A stretch of DNA of 64,000 bases from 66-474 sp040255405. Its GTDB lineage: Bacteria; Pseudomonadota; Gammaproteobacteria; Xanthomonadales; Rhodanobacteraceae. Positions 8,759-17,641 of the stretch are shown piece after piece (the stretch's first letter is position 1; each line of letters begins with the position of its first letter). The stretch lies in the NCBI GenBank assembly GCA_040255405.1, contig JBDZUX010000010.1, positions 1 through 64,000 of the forward strand, given 5' to 3'. The notes below the pieces were generated by a model. That model ran no database searches and had not been told where the DNA came from. It saw nothing but the letters and a program-made list of their open reading frames with translations. The position numbers were made by a program, and so were the translations under genes.

Positions 8759-11050
8759 TCAGCGTGCAGGCGGCGGCGGGGCAATCACTTCCCTCTGCCC
8801 ATTGTGCTGCGGCGCGCTGACCACGCCCTCCTGCTCCATCTGTTCGATCAGGCGCGCGGCGCGGTTGTAGCCGATCCGCAGGTGCCGCTGCACGCCGGAA
8901 ATCGAGGCGCGCCGGCTGGTGGTGACGATTTGCACGGCCCTGTCGTACAGCGCGTTGTCGTCGTTGCCGTCTTCTTCCTCGGGCAAGCCGGATTCGTTGA
9001 TGATCTTGCCGTCGCCCAGCGCCTGCACTTCTTCCAGCACGCCGTCGATGTAATTCGGCTCGCCCTGCGTGCGCAGCCACTCGACCACCTTGTGCACGTC
9101 GTCGTCGCCGACGAACGCGCCATGCACGCGTTCGGGCGTGGCGGTGCCCGGCGGCAGGTACAACATGTCGCCGTTGCCCAGCAGCGTCTCCGCGCCGGAC
9201 TGGTCGAGGATGGTGCGCGAATCGATTTTCGATGAAACCTGGAACGCGATGCGGGTCGGGATGTTGGCCTTGATGAGACCCGTGATGACATCCACCGACG
9301 GCCGCTGCGTGGCGAGGATGAGGTGTACGCCCGCCGCGCGCGCCTTCTGCGCGAGTCGCGCGATCAATTCCTCGACCTTCTTGCCGACGATCATCATCAT
9401 GTCGGCGAATTCGTCGATGATGACCACGATGAACGGCAGCGGCTGCAGTGATTCGGCTTTTTCTTCGGGCGCGTCCGGATTGGCCTTGAACAGCGGATCG
9501 GGCAGCGGCTGGCCGGCCGAATCGGCGTCGCGCACCTTCTTGTTGAAGCCTGCGAGATTGCGTACGCCCACCGCCGCCATCAGTTTGTAGCGGCGCTCCA
9601 TTTCGGCAACGCACCAGCGCAACGCGTTGGCGGCCTCCTTCATGTCGGTCACGACCGGCGCCAACAGATGCGGAATCTTGTCGTACACCGACAGTTCCAG
9701 CATCTTCGGATCGATCATGATCATCCGCACGTCAGCCGGCCTGGCCTTGAACAGCAGCGACAGCACCATCGCGTTCAGCGCCACCGACTTGCCCGAACCC
9801 GTGGTGCCCGCCACCAGCAGGTGCGGCATCTTCTGGAGGTCGACCACCACCGGCCGTCCGCCGATGTCCTTGCCGAGCGCCAGCGACAACGGCGAGCGCG
9901 CATCGCCGTATTCGCGCGACCCGAAGATTTCGGAGAGATACACGATCTCGCGATGCGCGTTCGGGATTTCCAGGCCGATCACGTTCTTGCCGGGAATCAC
10001 ATCGACCACGCGCACGCTGACCAGCGACAGGCCGCGCGCGATGTCCTTGTCCAGCGAAGAGATCTGGCTGCCGCGCACGCCGGGCGCGGGTTCCAGTTCG
10101 AAGCGCGTGATCACGGGTCCCGGATGCGCCGACACGACGTGCGCGTCGATCCGGAAATCCTTCAGCTTCATCTCGACCTGGCGGGACAGCACTTCGAGCG
10201 TTTCTTCGGAATAACCCTTGCCCGCTTGCGGCTGCGGCTCCTGCAGGAGCGACAGCGGCGGCACCTCGCCTTCGGACGCGGCGCCCGTGAACAAGGGAAT
10301 CTGGGTCTCGCGCCTGGCGCGTTCGCTCTTGACGATCGGCGCCGGTGCGGGCTCGATGCGTACCGGCTCGCGCTTGGCGCGACGTTCGCTGTCTTCCTTG
10401 CGCGCGGCTTCACGCTCCACGCGCGCGGCGCGCGCCGCCAGGGTTTCCGGCGCGCGTTTCAACTTGCCGCGAACCCACGCGGCACCCGTCAAGACCTGTT
10501 GTCCGGTCCAGTCCATCACCCGGAACCACGACAACCCGGTGATCCAGGTGACCGCGATCAGCGCCAGCGCGAGCAGCATCAACAACGCACCGAGTTCGCC
10601 GAAGCCGCGGTGCAGGACGCCGCCCGCGCCGCAACCAAGCAGACCACCCGCGGCAGCGACGTTGCTGCATTCCGGATCGGACGCGTGCAGCCATGCCAGG
10701 CCGCAGCAGCCCACGAAGAACGCCACGAAACCGATCAGGCGCAGGCTGGGTTCCCACTTGCTTTCGTCCGAATCCCGCCGGTACCAGCCACGCAATACGC
10801 CGACCGCGAGCACCACCAGCAACACCGGGAACGCGTAGGCGACCAGGCCGAACAGATGGAACAGCAAGTCGGCGATGTATGCGCCGATCGACCCGCCGAA
10901 ATTGTGCACGGGCTGCCCCGGTACACCCGAATGCCACCAGCCCGGATCGGTCGCGCTGTAGCCGACGAGGCACGCGAACAGGTACACGGCTAGCGGGAAC
11001 AGCAACAACGCGGCGGCCTCGCGCAACAGCCGTCGCGTCCGATCGCTCAT
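8759..11050 (-). CDS. ftsK: DNA translocase FtsK
   Basis: A 763-residue septal DNA pump. Residues about 10-190 contain four to five membrane segments (LLLFPLAVYLFACLVGYSATDPGWW, VAYAFPVLLVVLAVGV and others). A charged linker of about 100 residues follows, then the motor with Walker A GTTGSGKS, Walker B VVIIDEFADMMM and LILATQRPSVDVITGLIKANIPTRIAFQVSS. The C-terminal gamma winged helix (DRAVQIVTTSRRASISGVQRHLRIGYNRAARLIEQME) reads KOPS sites and activates XerCD. ATG 11050 gives the usual N-terminus; the frame stays open upstream but that part looks unlike FtsK. The linker is short, as in SpoIIIE-sized proteins of this order. Confidence 0.97.
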   Translation of the reverse strand: MSDRTRRLLREAAALLLFPLAVYLFACLVGYSATDPGWWHSGVPGQPVHNFGGSIGAYIADLLFHLFGLVAYAFPVLLVVLAVGVLRGWYRRDSDESKWEPSLRLIGFVAFFVGCCGLAWLHASDPECSNVAAAGGLLGCGAGGVLHRGFGELGALLMLLALALIAVTWITGLSWFRVMDWTGQQVLTGAAWVRGKLKRAPETLAARAARVEREAARKEDSERRAKREPVRIEPAPAPIVKSERARRETQIPLFTGAASEGEVPPLSLLQEPQPQAGKGYSEETLEVLSRQVEMKLKDFRIDAHVVSAHPGPVITRFELEPAPGVRGSQISSLDKDIARGLSLVSVRVVDVIPGKNVIGLEIPNAHREIVYLSEIFGSREYGDARSPLSLALGKDIGGRPVVVDLQKMPHLLVAGTTGSGKSVALNAMVLSLLFKARPADVRMIMIDPKMLELSVYDKIPHLLAPVVTDMKEAANALRWCVAEMERRYKLMAAVGVRNLAGFNKKVRDADSAGQPLPDPLFKANPDAPEEKAESLQPLPFIVVIIDEFADMMMIVGKKVEELIARLAQKARAAGVHLILATQRPSVDVITGLIKANIPTRIAFQVSSKIDSRTILDQSGAETLLGNGDMLYLPPGTATPERVHGAFVGDDDVHKVVEWLRTQGEPNYIDGVLEEVQALGDGKIINESGLPEEEDGNDDNALYDRAVQIVTTSRRASISGVQRHLRIGYNRAARLIEQMEQEGVVSAPQHNGQREVIAPPPPAR

Positions 11051-11325
11051 CCCCGTGGATTTGGTTTCAGCCTGAACTCTGGCACGCGCCACGCGCAACG
11101 ACCTCGATTCCCGATAACGTCCGGCGCGCCGACTATAACGCCGTTTCGGCGAGGGCCAAGCCTTTGAACGAATCCATTGAAAACCGATTCCGGGTTCCGT
11201 TCGCGATGAAGCCGCGAACGGCCCTGGAATGACGGCAGTGGCAGGTTGGGCTGACCCCGGACTTGATCCGGGAAAAGCCCAACACGGGAAAACGACAAAG
11301 ACCCGGCCGCGCGAGCCCCTTTCGA

Positions 11326-12393
11326 TCAGAGCTTCATGCCCTTCAGCGCCGGATGGACCAGCTCGCCGCCTTCGACATTGATGCCGCTGGCAAGGATCGC
11401 GTCTTTGTGCCAGTTCTTCTGCGCAAGCCGTGTCACGTACGGCAGGATCGCCGCGGAGATCGCCTGCGAAGACGTCTGCGGCACCGCACCCGGCATGTTG
11501 GTAACGCAAAAGTGCGTGACGCCGTCGACGAGGTAGGTCGGGTTTTTCCAGGTGGTCGGCTTGGACGTCTCGAAGCAGCCGCCTTGATCGATGGAGATGT
11601 CGACCAGCACGCTGCCCTTGTCCATCGACTTGACCATGGCCTTCGTGACCACATGCGGCGCCTTCGCACTCGGCACCAGCACCGCGCCGATCACCAGGTC
11701 GGCGGTCGCGACTTCCTCGGCCACCGCCGATTCATACGCATAGAGCGCGGTGACGTTGTCGCCCCAGCCGCGTGCCTGTGCGAGGCGGTCCGGACGCTTG
11801 TCGAATACCACCACGCTGGTACCGAGACGCGCCGCGAGTTTCGCCGCGTTGCCGCCGGCCACGCCCGCGCCCAACACGACCACCTTGCCGCGCTCGGTCG
11901 CGGCCAGGCCACCCAGCAACTTGCCCTTGCCGCCGTTCGGCTGGTGCAGCAGCGTTGTGCCGACCTGGGTCGCAAGCTTGCCCGCGACGATCGACATCGG
12001 CGTCAGCAGCGGCAGCGAGCCGTCGGCTTCCTGCACGCTCTCGAATGCCACGCCGGTCAGGCCGATCTTCAACAAGGCTTTCGTGAGTTTCGGATCGGGT
12101 GCGAGATGCAGGTAGCAGAACAACCGGTGGCGCTTTTCCAGAAGCTTCAGGTCACCCTCGATCGGCTCCTTCACCTTGACGATCATTTCGGCCTTGCCGT
12201 AGAGCGCAGCGGCGTCCTTCGCGATCTTCACGCCGACCTTCGTGTAGCGCTCATTGGCGAAGCCGCTCTTCTCGCCCGCGCCGGCCTGCAGGTAGACCTC
12301 GTGCCCGTGGCGGATCAGGTCCGCGCAGGCATCGGGAACGAGGGCAACGCGGCCCTCGAGGGTCTTGGTTTCGGAAGGAACACCAATACGCAT
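11326..12393 (-). CDS. ald: Alanine dehydrogenase
   Basis: A 355-residue NAD-dependent enzyme interconverting L-alanine and pyruvate plus ammonia. It starts MRIGVPSETKTLEGRVALVP, the family's signature N-terminus, and has KVKEPIEGDLKLL, the Rossmann loop VVVLGAGVAGGNAAKLAARLG and the closing TNMPGAVPQTSSQAIS. The start at 12393 is supported by GAGGA placed 8 bases upstream. The gene is complete, but a scaffold gap begins 13 bases upstream and the first 30 or so bases are repeated beyond the gap (12507-12561), which is an assembly artefact. It is divergent from trxB. Confidence 0.95.
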   Translation of the reverse strand: MRIGVPSETKTLEGRVALVPDACADLIRHGHEVYLQAGAGEKSGFANERYTKVGVKIAKDAAALYGKAEMIVKVKEPIEGDLKLLEKRHRLFCYLHLAPDPKLTKALLKIGLTGVAFESVQEADGSLPLLTPMSIVAGKLATQVGTTLLHQPNGGKGKLLGGLAATERGKVVVLGAGVAGGNAAKLAARLGTSVVVFDKRPDRLAQARGWGDNVTALYAYESAVAEEVATADLVIGAVLVPSAKAPHVVTKAMVKSMDKGSVLVDISIDQGGCFETSKPTTWKNPTYLVDGVTHFCVTNMPGAVPQTSSQAISAAILPYVTRLAQKNWHKDAILASGINVEGGELVHPALKGMKL

Positions 12394-12749
12394 GGAAATC
12401 ATCCTCNNNNNNNNNNNNNNNNNNNNNNNNNNNNNNNNNNNNNNNNNNNNNNNNNNNNNNNNNNNNNNNNNNNNNNNNNNNNNNNNNNNNNNNNNNNNNN
12501 NNNNNNGCCCTCGAGGGTCTTGGTTTCGGAAGGAACACCAATACGCATGGAAATCATCCTCATCGCGTGCTTGAAATACCGCGGCAAACTCCCCATGCTG
12601 CACGACTCGTCACGGCGTGAGCCCGAAAACCGGGGCGCGACGCACCGGGTCACGGATGCAACTGCCGTCGGGGATCGCCGCGCCGAGTGGCGCATGGCGG
12701 CGGACGAGAGGGAGTTTCTGCGGACCTTGAATCAACCCGGGAATTATAC
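12394..12749. other. ald / trxB divergent region containing an artefactual 100-N gap (12407-12506)
   Basis: The N run at 12407-12506 is flanked by two identical 55-base copies (12352-12406 and 12507-12561), offset by 155. Overlapping contig ends were scaffolded instead of merged, so the true spacer between ald and trxB is about 200 bases. The remaining unique part, 12562-12749, has no gene and should carry the promoters of both genes; I see no clear operator in it. Confidence 0.85.
12507..12561. repeat. Duplicate of the ald 5' end (assembly artefact)
   Basis: All 55 bases equal 12352-12406, covering the ald start codon and its ribosome binding site (a second CAT at 12546-12548). Because identity stops exactly at the N run on one side, this is best read as the overlap of two contigs, not a biological repeat. 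Confidence 0.92.
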
Positions 12750-13712
12750 ATGAGCACCCCCAGACACAGCCGCCTCTTGATCCTCGGTTCCGGCCCCGCG
12801 GGCTACACCGCGGCCGTTTATGCGGCCAGGGCGAACCTGCAACCGATGTTGATCACGGGCCTCACCCAGGGCGGCCAATTGACCACCACCACCGACGTCG
12901 ACAACTGGCCGGGCGACGCGCAGGGCGTGCAAGGTCCGGAACTGATGCAGCGCATGGCCGAGCACGCCGAACGCTTCGACACCAACATCGTGTTCGATCA
13001 CATCCATACGGTGGACCTGAAGCAGCGCCCGTTCAAGTTGAAGGGCGACAGCGGCGAATACAGTTGCGATGCGCTGATCATCGCCACGGGCGCGGACGCC
13101 AAGTATCTCGGCATCGCCTCCGAAACCACGTTCAAGGGCAAGGGCGTTTCGGCGTGCGCCACCTGCGACGGCTTCTTCTTCCGCAACCAGGACGTGGCCG
13201 TGATCGGCGGCGGCAATACCGCGGTCGAGGAAGCACTGTATCTCGCCAACATCGGCCGCAAGGTCACGCTGGTGCACCGGCGCGACAAGCTGCGGGCAGA
13301 GAAAATCCTGCAGGACAAGTTGTTCGAGAAGGCCAACGCGGGCAAGGTCGAGATGGTCTGGAACCACACCGTCGATGAAGTGCTGGGCGACGACACCGGC
13401 GTGACCGGATTGCGTCTGGTCAGCACCGCCGACGGCAGCAAGCGCGACATCGCGGTTACCGGCATGTTCGTCGCGATCGGTCACACGCCCAATACCGGCG
13501 TGTTCGAAGGCCAGCTCGACATGCGCAACGGCTATATCCAGATCAAGAGCGGGCTGGACGGCAACGCCACGGCCACTTCGGTGCGCGGCGTGTTCGCGGC
13601 GGGCGACGTGGCCGACCACGTCTACCGGCAGGCGGTCACCTCCGCCGGGTTCGGCTGCATGGCGGCACTCGACGCCGAGAAGTTCCTGGATTCGATCGGG
13701 CTGACCGGCTGA
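12750..13712 (+). CDS. trxB: Thioredoxin reductase
   Basis: A 320-residue flavoprotein that reduces thioredoxin with NADPH. The FAD-binding motif is LLILGSGPAGYTAAVYAARA, the redox-active pair is CATC in GVSACATCDGFFFRN, the NADPH-binding motif is VAVIGGGNTAVEEALYLANI, and the second FAD contact is GVFAAGDVADHVYRQ. Start 12750 gives MSTPRHSRLLILGSG, the usual length ahead of the FAD motif; the frame is open upstream but without family similarity. Convergent with the hydrolase-cyclase fusion gene, with only 18 bases between the stop codons. Confidence 0.97.
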   Translation: MSTPRHSRLLILGSGPAGYTAAVYAARANLQPMLITGLTQGGQLTTTTDVDNWPGDAQGVQGPELMQRMAEHAERFDTNIVFDHIHTVDLKQRPFKLKGDSGEYSCDALIIATGADAKYLGIASETTFKGKGVSACATCDGFFFRNQDVAVIGGGNTAVEEALYLANIGRKVTLVHRRDKLRAEKILQDKLFEKANAGKVEMVWNHTVDEVLGDDTGVTGLRLVSTADGSKRDIAVTGMFVAIGHTPNTGVFEGQLDMRNGYIQIKSGLDGNATATSVRGVFAAGDVADHVYRQAVTSAGFGCMAALDAEKFLDSIGLTG

Positions 13713-13730
13713 CGCATGCGGCGGAGGGCG

Positions 13731-15068
13731 TCAGCCTTCCAGTGCGTACAGTTCCCACCGGCCGGCGACGCCATGCAGCTTGTGCGCGCCCACGCTGCGC
13801 AGCTCGATGCCCGAACCTGCGACCAGATCCCGCACCGCAGGCGTGACGAGGATCTCGCCAGGCTGCGTGGCCTGCAACACGCCCGCACCCACCTCCACCG
13901 CCTCGCCCGTCAGCGTGTCGTCGACGCGCTGGCATTCCCCGATGTGCAGGCCCACGCGGATTTCCAGGCGAAGCTGGTCGCGCGCGGCTTGGCGGACGGC
14001 TGATGCAAACCGCAGCGCCCGCGCCGGCCCATCGAAGTTCACGAGGAACCCGGCGCCACCATCCGGCAGCTCGCGGCCCTGGAACCGCGTCAATGCATCG
14101 CGCACGATCGCGCGGAATGAATCCTGCGTTTCATGCCAGCGCTGGCCGCCGAGTGTCGCGGCCGCCAGTTGCGCGTCTGCCACGCGCATCCTGAGCACCG
14201 TGGCCAACGCGCGCGCGCCGTCTTCAGCCGGATGGACATTGGCCAGGAACGATTCCACCAGCTTCAGCGGTTGCTCGTCGCCGGGCAGCAGCACGTCCAT
14301 GTCGGCGCCTGGCAGTAATTCGAGGCGCGAACCGGCGATGTGTTCGGCAAGGTAGACCGCGTGCGCCGGCGGTATCACCGCAAATTCGCGCCGATGCAGG
14401 ATCAGCGTGGGCACGCGGATGGACGACAGCACCGCGCGCGCGTCGAAGTTGATGATGTAGCGGAACTCCGCGCCTGCACGGCGCGGCGAATAGGCCACGC
14501 GCTGCATGCGCGTCACCCAACGCACGTAATCGGGATCACCCGCCAGTGTCGGGCGAGTGGTCGCGACCATCTGTGCGGTGCCCCATGTCTGGTCCCAGGC
14601 TTGCGACAGCCGTTCGGAACGCTCATGGTTCTCGCCGCAGGAATAGCCGGGCGCTACCCGGAAACGCGAACTGGTATTGCAGAGCATCAACGCGCGCACG
14701 CGCCGCGGATGGCTGCTGGCGAACAGCAGCGCGGCCGCGGCGGCATCGCGTTCGGCCAGCAACGCGGCGCTGGAGACGCCGACCTGGTCGAACACCACCA
14801 GCATGTCTTCGATCCAGTCTTCCCACGTCGGCGGCAGGTCGGCCGGCAGCGGATCGGAAATCCCGCTGCCGCGGCGATCGAACACGATCAGGCGGCTGAA
14901 GCCCGCAAGGCGTTGCAGCAGCGCGGCGTTGGCGGGATAGTCCCACAGCATTTCGATGCTGCGGCTCATGGGATTGACGAGCACGAGGTCGAGCGGCCCC
15001 TCACCCAGCACCCGGTATGCGATGTCGCCGCGCGGCGTCCTTGCGTAGTGGATCGGTGGAGCTTGCAT
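13731..15068 (-). CDS. Alpha/beta-hydrolase fold fused to class III cyclase homology domain, catalytic residues lost in both
   Basis: A 445-residue protein. Residues about 5-270 follow the alpha/beta-hydrolase fold found fused to cyclases (IAYRVLGEGPLDLVLV, LIVFDRRGSGISD, VPTLILHRR). Residues about 285-445 follow the class III adenylyl/guanylyl cyclase fold (GGQRW, GFLVNFDGPARALRFA, IRVGLHIGECQ, QPGEILVTPAVRDL, HKLHGVAGRWELYAL). The expected nucleophile elbow GxSxGG reads LAERDAA (Arg107 for Ser), the acid and His positions read HRREFAV and GADMDVL. In the cyclase half LFTDIVGST reads LRMRVADAQ and GDG reads GAG, so both metal-binding Asp are absent, and the Asn/Arg helix reads AVEVGAGV. I infer a non-catalytic, perhaps ligand-binding, protein. 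ATG 15068 has AGGA at a fitting distance; ATG 15074 is an alternative. Confidence 0.85.
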   Translation of the reverse strand: MQAPPIHYARTPRGDIAYRVLGEGPLDLVLVNPMSRSIEMLWDYPANAALLQRLAGFSRLIVFDRRGSGISDPLPADLPPTWEDWIEDMLVVFDQVGVSSAALLAERDAAAAALLFASSHPRRVRALMLCNTSSRFRVAPGYSCGENHERSERLSQAWDQTWGTAQMVATTRPTLAGDPDYVRWVTRMQRVAYSPRRAGAEFRYIINFDARAVLSSIRVPTLILHRREFAVIPPAHAVYLAEHIAGSRLELLPGADMDVLLPGDEQPLKLVESFLANVHPAEDGARALATVLRMRVADAQLAAATLGGQRWHETQDSFRAIVRDALTRFQGRELPDGGAGFLVNFDGPARALRFASAVRQAARDQLRLEIRVGLHIGECQRVDDTLTGEAVEVGAGVLQATQPGEILVTPAVRDLVAGSGIELRSVGAHKLHGVAGRWELYALEG

Positions 15069-15198
15069 GCTCATCCTGTTCGGCCCCTGCCGGCAACGCG
15101 GGCGCCCATTGTACGCAAGTCGCGGGCCCGAAAAGCGCACCGGACGGCCGGCCGGCCCGACGGACGGACGGCTCCGGATGCTGGCCTACAATGCAAAC

Positions 15199-16347
15199 AT
15201 GCTGACGCTGCGCAGCCATGAAACCATCGAAGACATCGACGCCGATGCGTGGGACTCGCTCGCTGCGGACGAAAACCCCTTTGTGGACCATGCGTTCCTT
15301 GCCGGACTGGAGCGCCACGGCTGCATCCGCTCGGCATTCGGCTGGCGAGCGCAACACCTGACGTTGCACGAAGGCGAGGCCTTGATCGGCGCCGCGCCGC
15401 TGTACGTCAAGGGCAACTCGCACGGCGAATACGTGTTCGACTGGGCATGGGCCGACGCGTGGGAACGCGCGGGCGGCGACTACTACCCGAAATTCCTGTG
15501 CGCGGTGCCCTACTCGCCCGTGACCGGGCCGCGCCTGCTGTGCGGGACCGGTGCGGATGCCGGCCGGCGCCGCACCCTCCTCGCCAAGGCCTTGTGCGAA
15601 ATCACGGAGCAGACCGGGCTTTCATCGCTGCACGTCAACTTCTTGCGCGAGGACGAAACCGCCGCCTTCGACGACGCGTGGCTGCCGCGCTCGGACTGGC
15701 AGTTCCAGTGGCACAACGCGGATGGCTGGCGTGATTTCCGGGATTTCCTCGGCGCGCTCACCCACAAGCGCCGCAATGCGATCCGCCGCGAACGCGCGCA
15801 AGTAGCGGACGCCGGCATCGCATGCGAATTCCGCGACGGCGGCACACTCGATGATGGCGAATGGCGCAGCATGCACCATCTCTATACCCACACGTTCGAC
15901 GAGAAGGGCAACACGCCCACCCTCACGCTCGGGTTCTTTCGCCATCTCGGCACGGCGTTTCCGACGCGTTCGCACGTGGCATTCGCGCGGCACGGCCACG
16001 ACATCGTCGCGGGTGCGCTGTTTCTCTCCGGCGGCGACACCTTGTATGGACGCTATTGGGGCGCGCGCGAGCAGATTCCCGGCTTGCACTTCGAACTGTG
16101 CTACTACCAAGGCATCGATCACTGCCTGCACCGCGGCCTCACGCATTTCGAACCCGGCGCGCAAGGCCTGCACAAACTTGCGCGCGGGTTCCTGCCCACG
16201 CGCACGCATTCGCGCCATTACATCGCGAATGCGAAATTCCGTTCCGTGATCCGCGCGTCGCTGAAGCGCGAAGCCTTGCTGCTGGAAGCGCGGGGCATCG
16301 ACCTGCTCACGCACTCGCCGTTCGCCGAACGCGATCATTCGCGATGA
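15199..16347 (+). CDS. COG3146 / DUF482 GNAT-like acyltransferase
   Basis: A 382-residue protein of the PF04339 family (often named peptidogalycan biosynthesis/recognition protein, FemAB-like double GNAT fold). Typical wording: NPFVDHAFLAGLERHGC near the start, PLYVKGNSHGEYVFDWAWADAWERAGGDYYPKF, SSLHVNFL, the basic HKRRNAIRRER, and FEPGAQGLHKLARGF with the closing THSRHYI. It probably transfers an acyl group from an activated donor; the acceptor is unknown. The stop overlaps the start of aat by four bases (ATGA at 16344), so the two transferases are translationally coupled. Start 15199 (MLTLRSHETIED) matches the family. Confidence 0.85.
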   Translation: MLTLRSHETIEDIDADAWDSLAADENPFVDHAFLAGLERHGCIRSAFGWRAQHLTLHEGEALIGAAPLYVKGNSHGEYVFDWAWADAWERAGGDYYPKFLCAVPYSPVTGPRLLCGTGADAGRRRTLLAKALCEITEQTGLSSLHVNFLREDETAAFDDAWLPRSDWQFQWHNADGWRDFRDFLGALTHKRRNAIRRERAQVADAGIACEFRDGGTLDDGEWRSMHHLYTHTFDEKGNTPTLTLGFFRHLGTAFPTRSHVAFARHGHDIVAGALFLSGGDTLYGRYWGAREQIPGLHFELCYYQGIDHCLHRGLTHFEPGAQGLHKLARGFLPTRTHSRHYIANAKFRSVIRASLKREALLLEARGIDLLTHSPFAERDHSR

Positions 16348-17090
16348 AAATCCAGTCGCTGGACGCGCTGCCGCCAGGCGTCTTCCCCGATCCCGAACAT
16401 GCGCTGGCCGACCCCAACGGGCTGCTCGCCTTCGGCGGCGACCTGTCACCGCAGCGCCTGATTGCCGCTTACGCGCACGGCATCTTCCCGTGGTACTCGG
16501 AAGGCGACCCGTTGTTGTGGTGGTCGCCCGATCCGCGCTGCGTATTCGCGACCGACGGCGTGCACGTCGCGCACAGCCTCGCGAAATTCGTGCGCCGCTG
16601 CGATTGGCATTGGAGCATGGACTGCGCGTTCGACGACGTGATGCAGGGATGCGCGGCGCCCCGCGCGGACGGCGGCGGCACCTGGATCACGCCGGACATG
16701 CAGATCGCATACGGCAACCTGCACGTGCTGGGCCATGCGCATTCGCTGGAAATCTGGGAAGGCGAAGAATTGATCGGCGGCGTGTATGGCGTATCCGTCG
16801 GCCGCATGTTCAGCGCCGAGTCGATGTTCTCCCGCCGCACCAACGCGTCGAGAGTCGCCTTGCTCGCATTGGCGCACGTACTGCGCGCGCGCGGATTCCC
16901 GTGGATCGACGCGCAGGTTGCCAATCCGCACCTGCTGCGCATGGGTGCCCGCATGCTCCCGCGCCGTCGATTCCTGCGCGAGCTGGCGCAGCTCGCAGCG
17001 CAACCCGAGCCCCGTGATTGGCCTCGCGAACGGTCGTCGCTCGCCATGCTCCGGAAGCACGATGCGCGCTGCGGCAAATCACCTTCGTGA
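16344..17090 (+). CDS. aat: Leucyl/phenylalanyl-tRNA--protein transferase
   Basis: A 248-residue enzyme that adds Leu or Phe from aminoacyl-tRNA to N-terminal Arg or Lys of proteins, making N-degrons for ClpS/ClpAP. Family wording: FPDPEHALADPNGLLAFGGDLSP, RLIAAYAHGIFPWYSEGDPLLWWSPDPRCV, GTWITPDMQIAYGNLHVLGHAHSLEIWEGEELIGGVYGVSVGRMFSAESMFS and the WIDAQVANPHLLRMGA end. The start overlaps the upstream COG3146 gene. In many relatives aat is followed by infA or clpA; neither follows here. Confidence 0.97.
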   Translation: MKIQSLDALPPGVFPDPEHALADPNGLLAFGGDLSPQRLIAAYAHGIFPWYSEGDPLLWWSPDPRCVFATDGVHVAHSLAKFVRRCDWHWSMDCAFDDVMQGCAAPRADGGGTWITPDMQIAYGNLHVLGHAHSLEIWEGEELIGGVYGVSVGRMFSAESMFSRRTNASRVALLALAHVLRARGFPWIDAQVANPHLLRMGARMLPRRRFLRELAQLAAQPEPRDWPRERSSLAMLRKHDARCGKSPS

Positions 17091-17151
17091 GAACATGAAA
17101 TCGGACGCCAGTTGGCGTACATTGGGTGCCTGCCCACCGGAGATGCCGCGC

Positions 17152-17634
17152 ATGAACGATCCCGACCCCTCCAAACCGGACCCCTACAAGGCCGCGAAGG
17201 ACGCCGCCACCTCGGGGCAGCGCTTCAGCCGCGGCGTGATGGATTCCGCGCAACAGATCTGGCTGGCCGGGCTGGGCGCACTGGCGCGCACGCAGCAGGA
17301 AGGCGGCAAGTTCTTCGACGCGCTGGTGGAAGAAGGCGTGCGCATCCAGGAGAAAACCCACGCCTACACGCAGGAACAGATGAAGCAGGCACGCGACCAG
17401 GCGACGCCATGGGTGGAAGCTGCGCGCAAGCGCACCACCGCGGCCATGGACAAGCTTGAGCAGGCGTTCGACGAGCGCATCGCGCGCGCGGCCAAGCGCA
17501 TGAACATGCCCGACCACGCCGACATCCAGGAACTGTCCGCGCGCATCGACGCGCTGGCGCAGGAAGTTCGCGCCGGTCGTCGCGTCGGGGCCAAGCCGCG
17601 CGCGGCCAAGAAACCCGCCAAGCCGAAAGCCTGA
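17152..17634 (+). CDS. Phasin-family (PhaF/PhaI-like) protein
   Basis: A 160-residue amphipathic helical protein. Residues about 25-120 match the phasin pattern of granule-associated proteins (QQIWLAGLGALARTQQEGGKFFDALVEEGVRIQEK). The tail is Lys/Ala/Pro-rich (KPRAAKKPAKPKA), a short version of the histone-like tail of PhaF that can bind DNA. Phasins coat polyhydroxyalkanoate granules; no PHA synthase is in the window, so the granule role is inferred from family. GGAG at 17138-17141 supports ATG 17152 rather than the ATG at 17143. The next gene encodes an acyl-CoA-binding protein 7 bases downstream, suggesting a shared link to acyl-CoA or PHA metabolism. Confidence 0.82.
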   Translation: MNDPDPSKPDPYKAAKDAATSGQRFSRGVMDSAQQIWLAGLGALARTQQEGGKFFDALVEEGVRIQEKTHAYTQEQMKQARDQATPWVEAARKRTTAAMDKLEQAFDERIARAAKRMNMPDHADIQELSARIDALAQEVRAGRRVGAKPRAAKKPAKPKA

Positions 17635-17641
17635 CCGCCCC

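Noticed and set aside
12352..12561. A biological duplication of the ald promoter
   Set aside because: Identity ends exactly at the N run on both sides, which points to an unmerged contig overlap.
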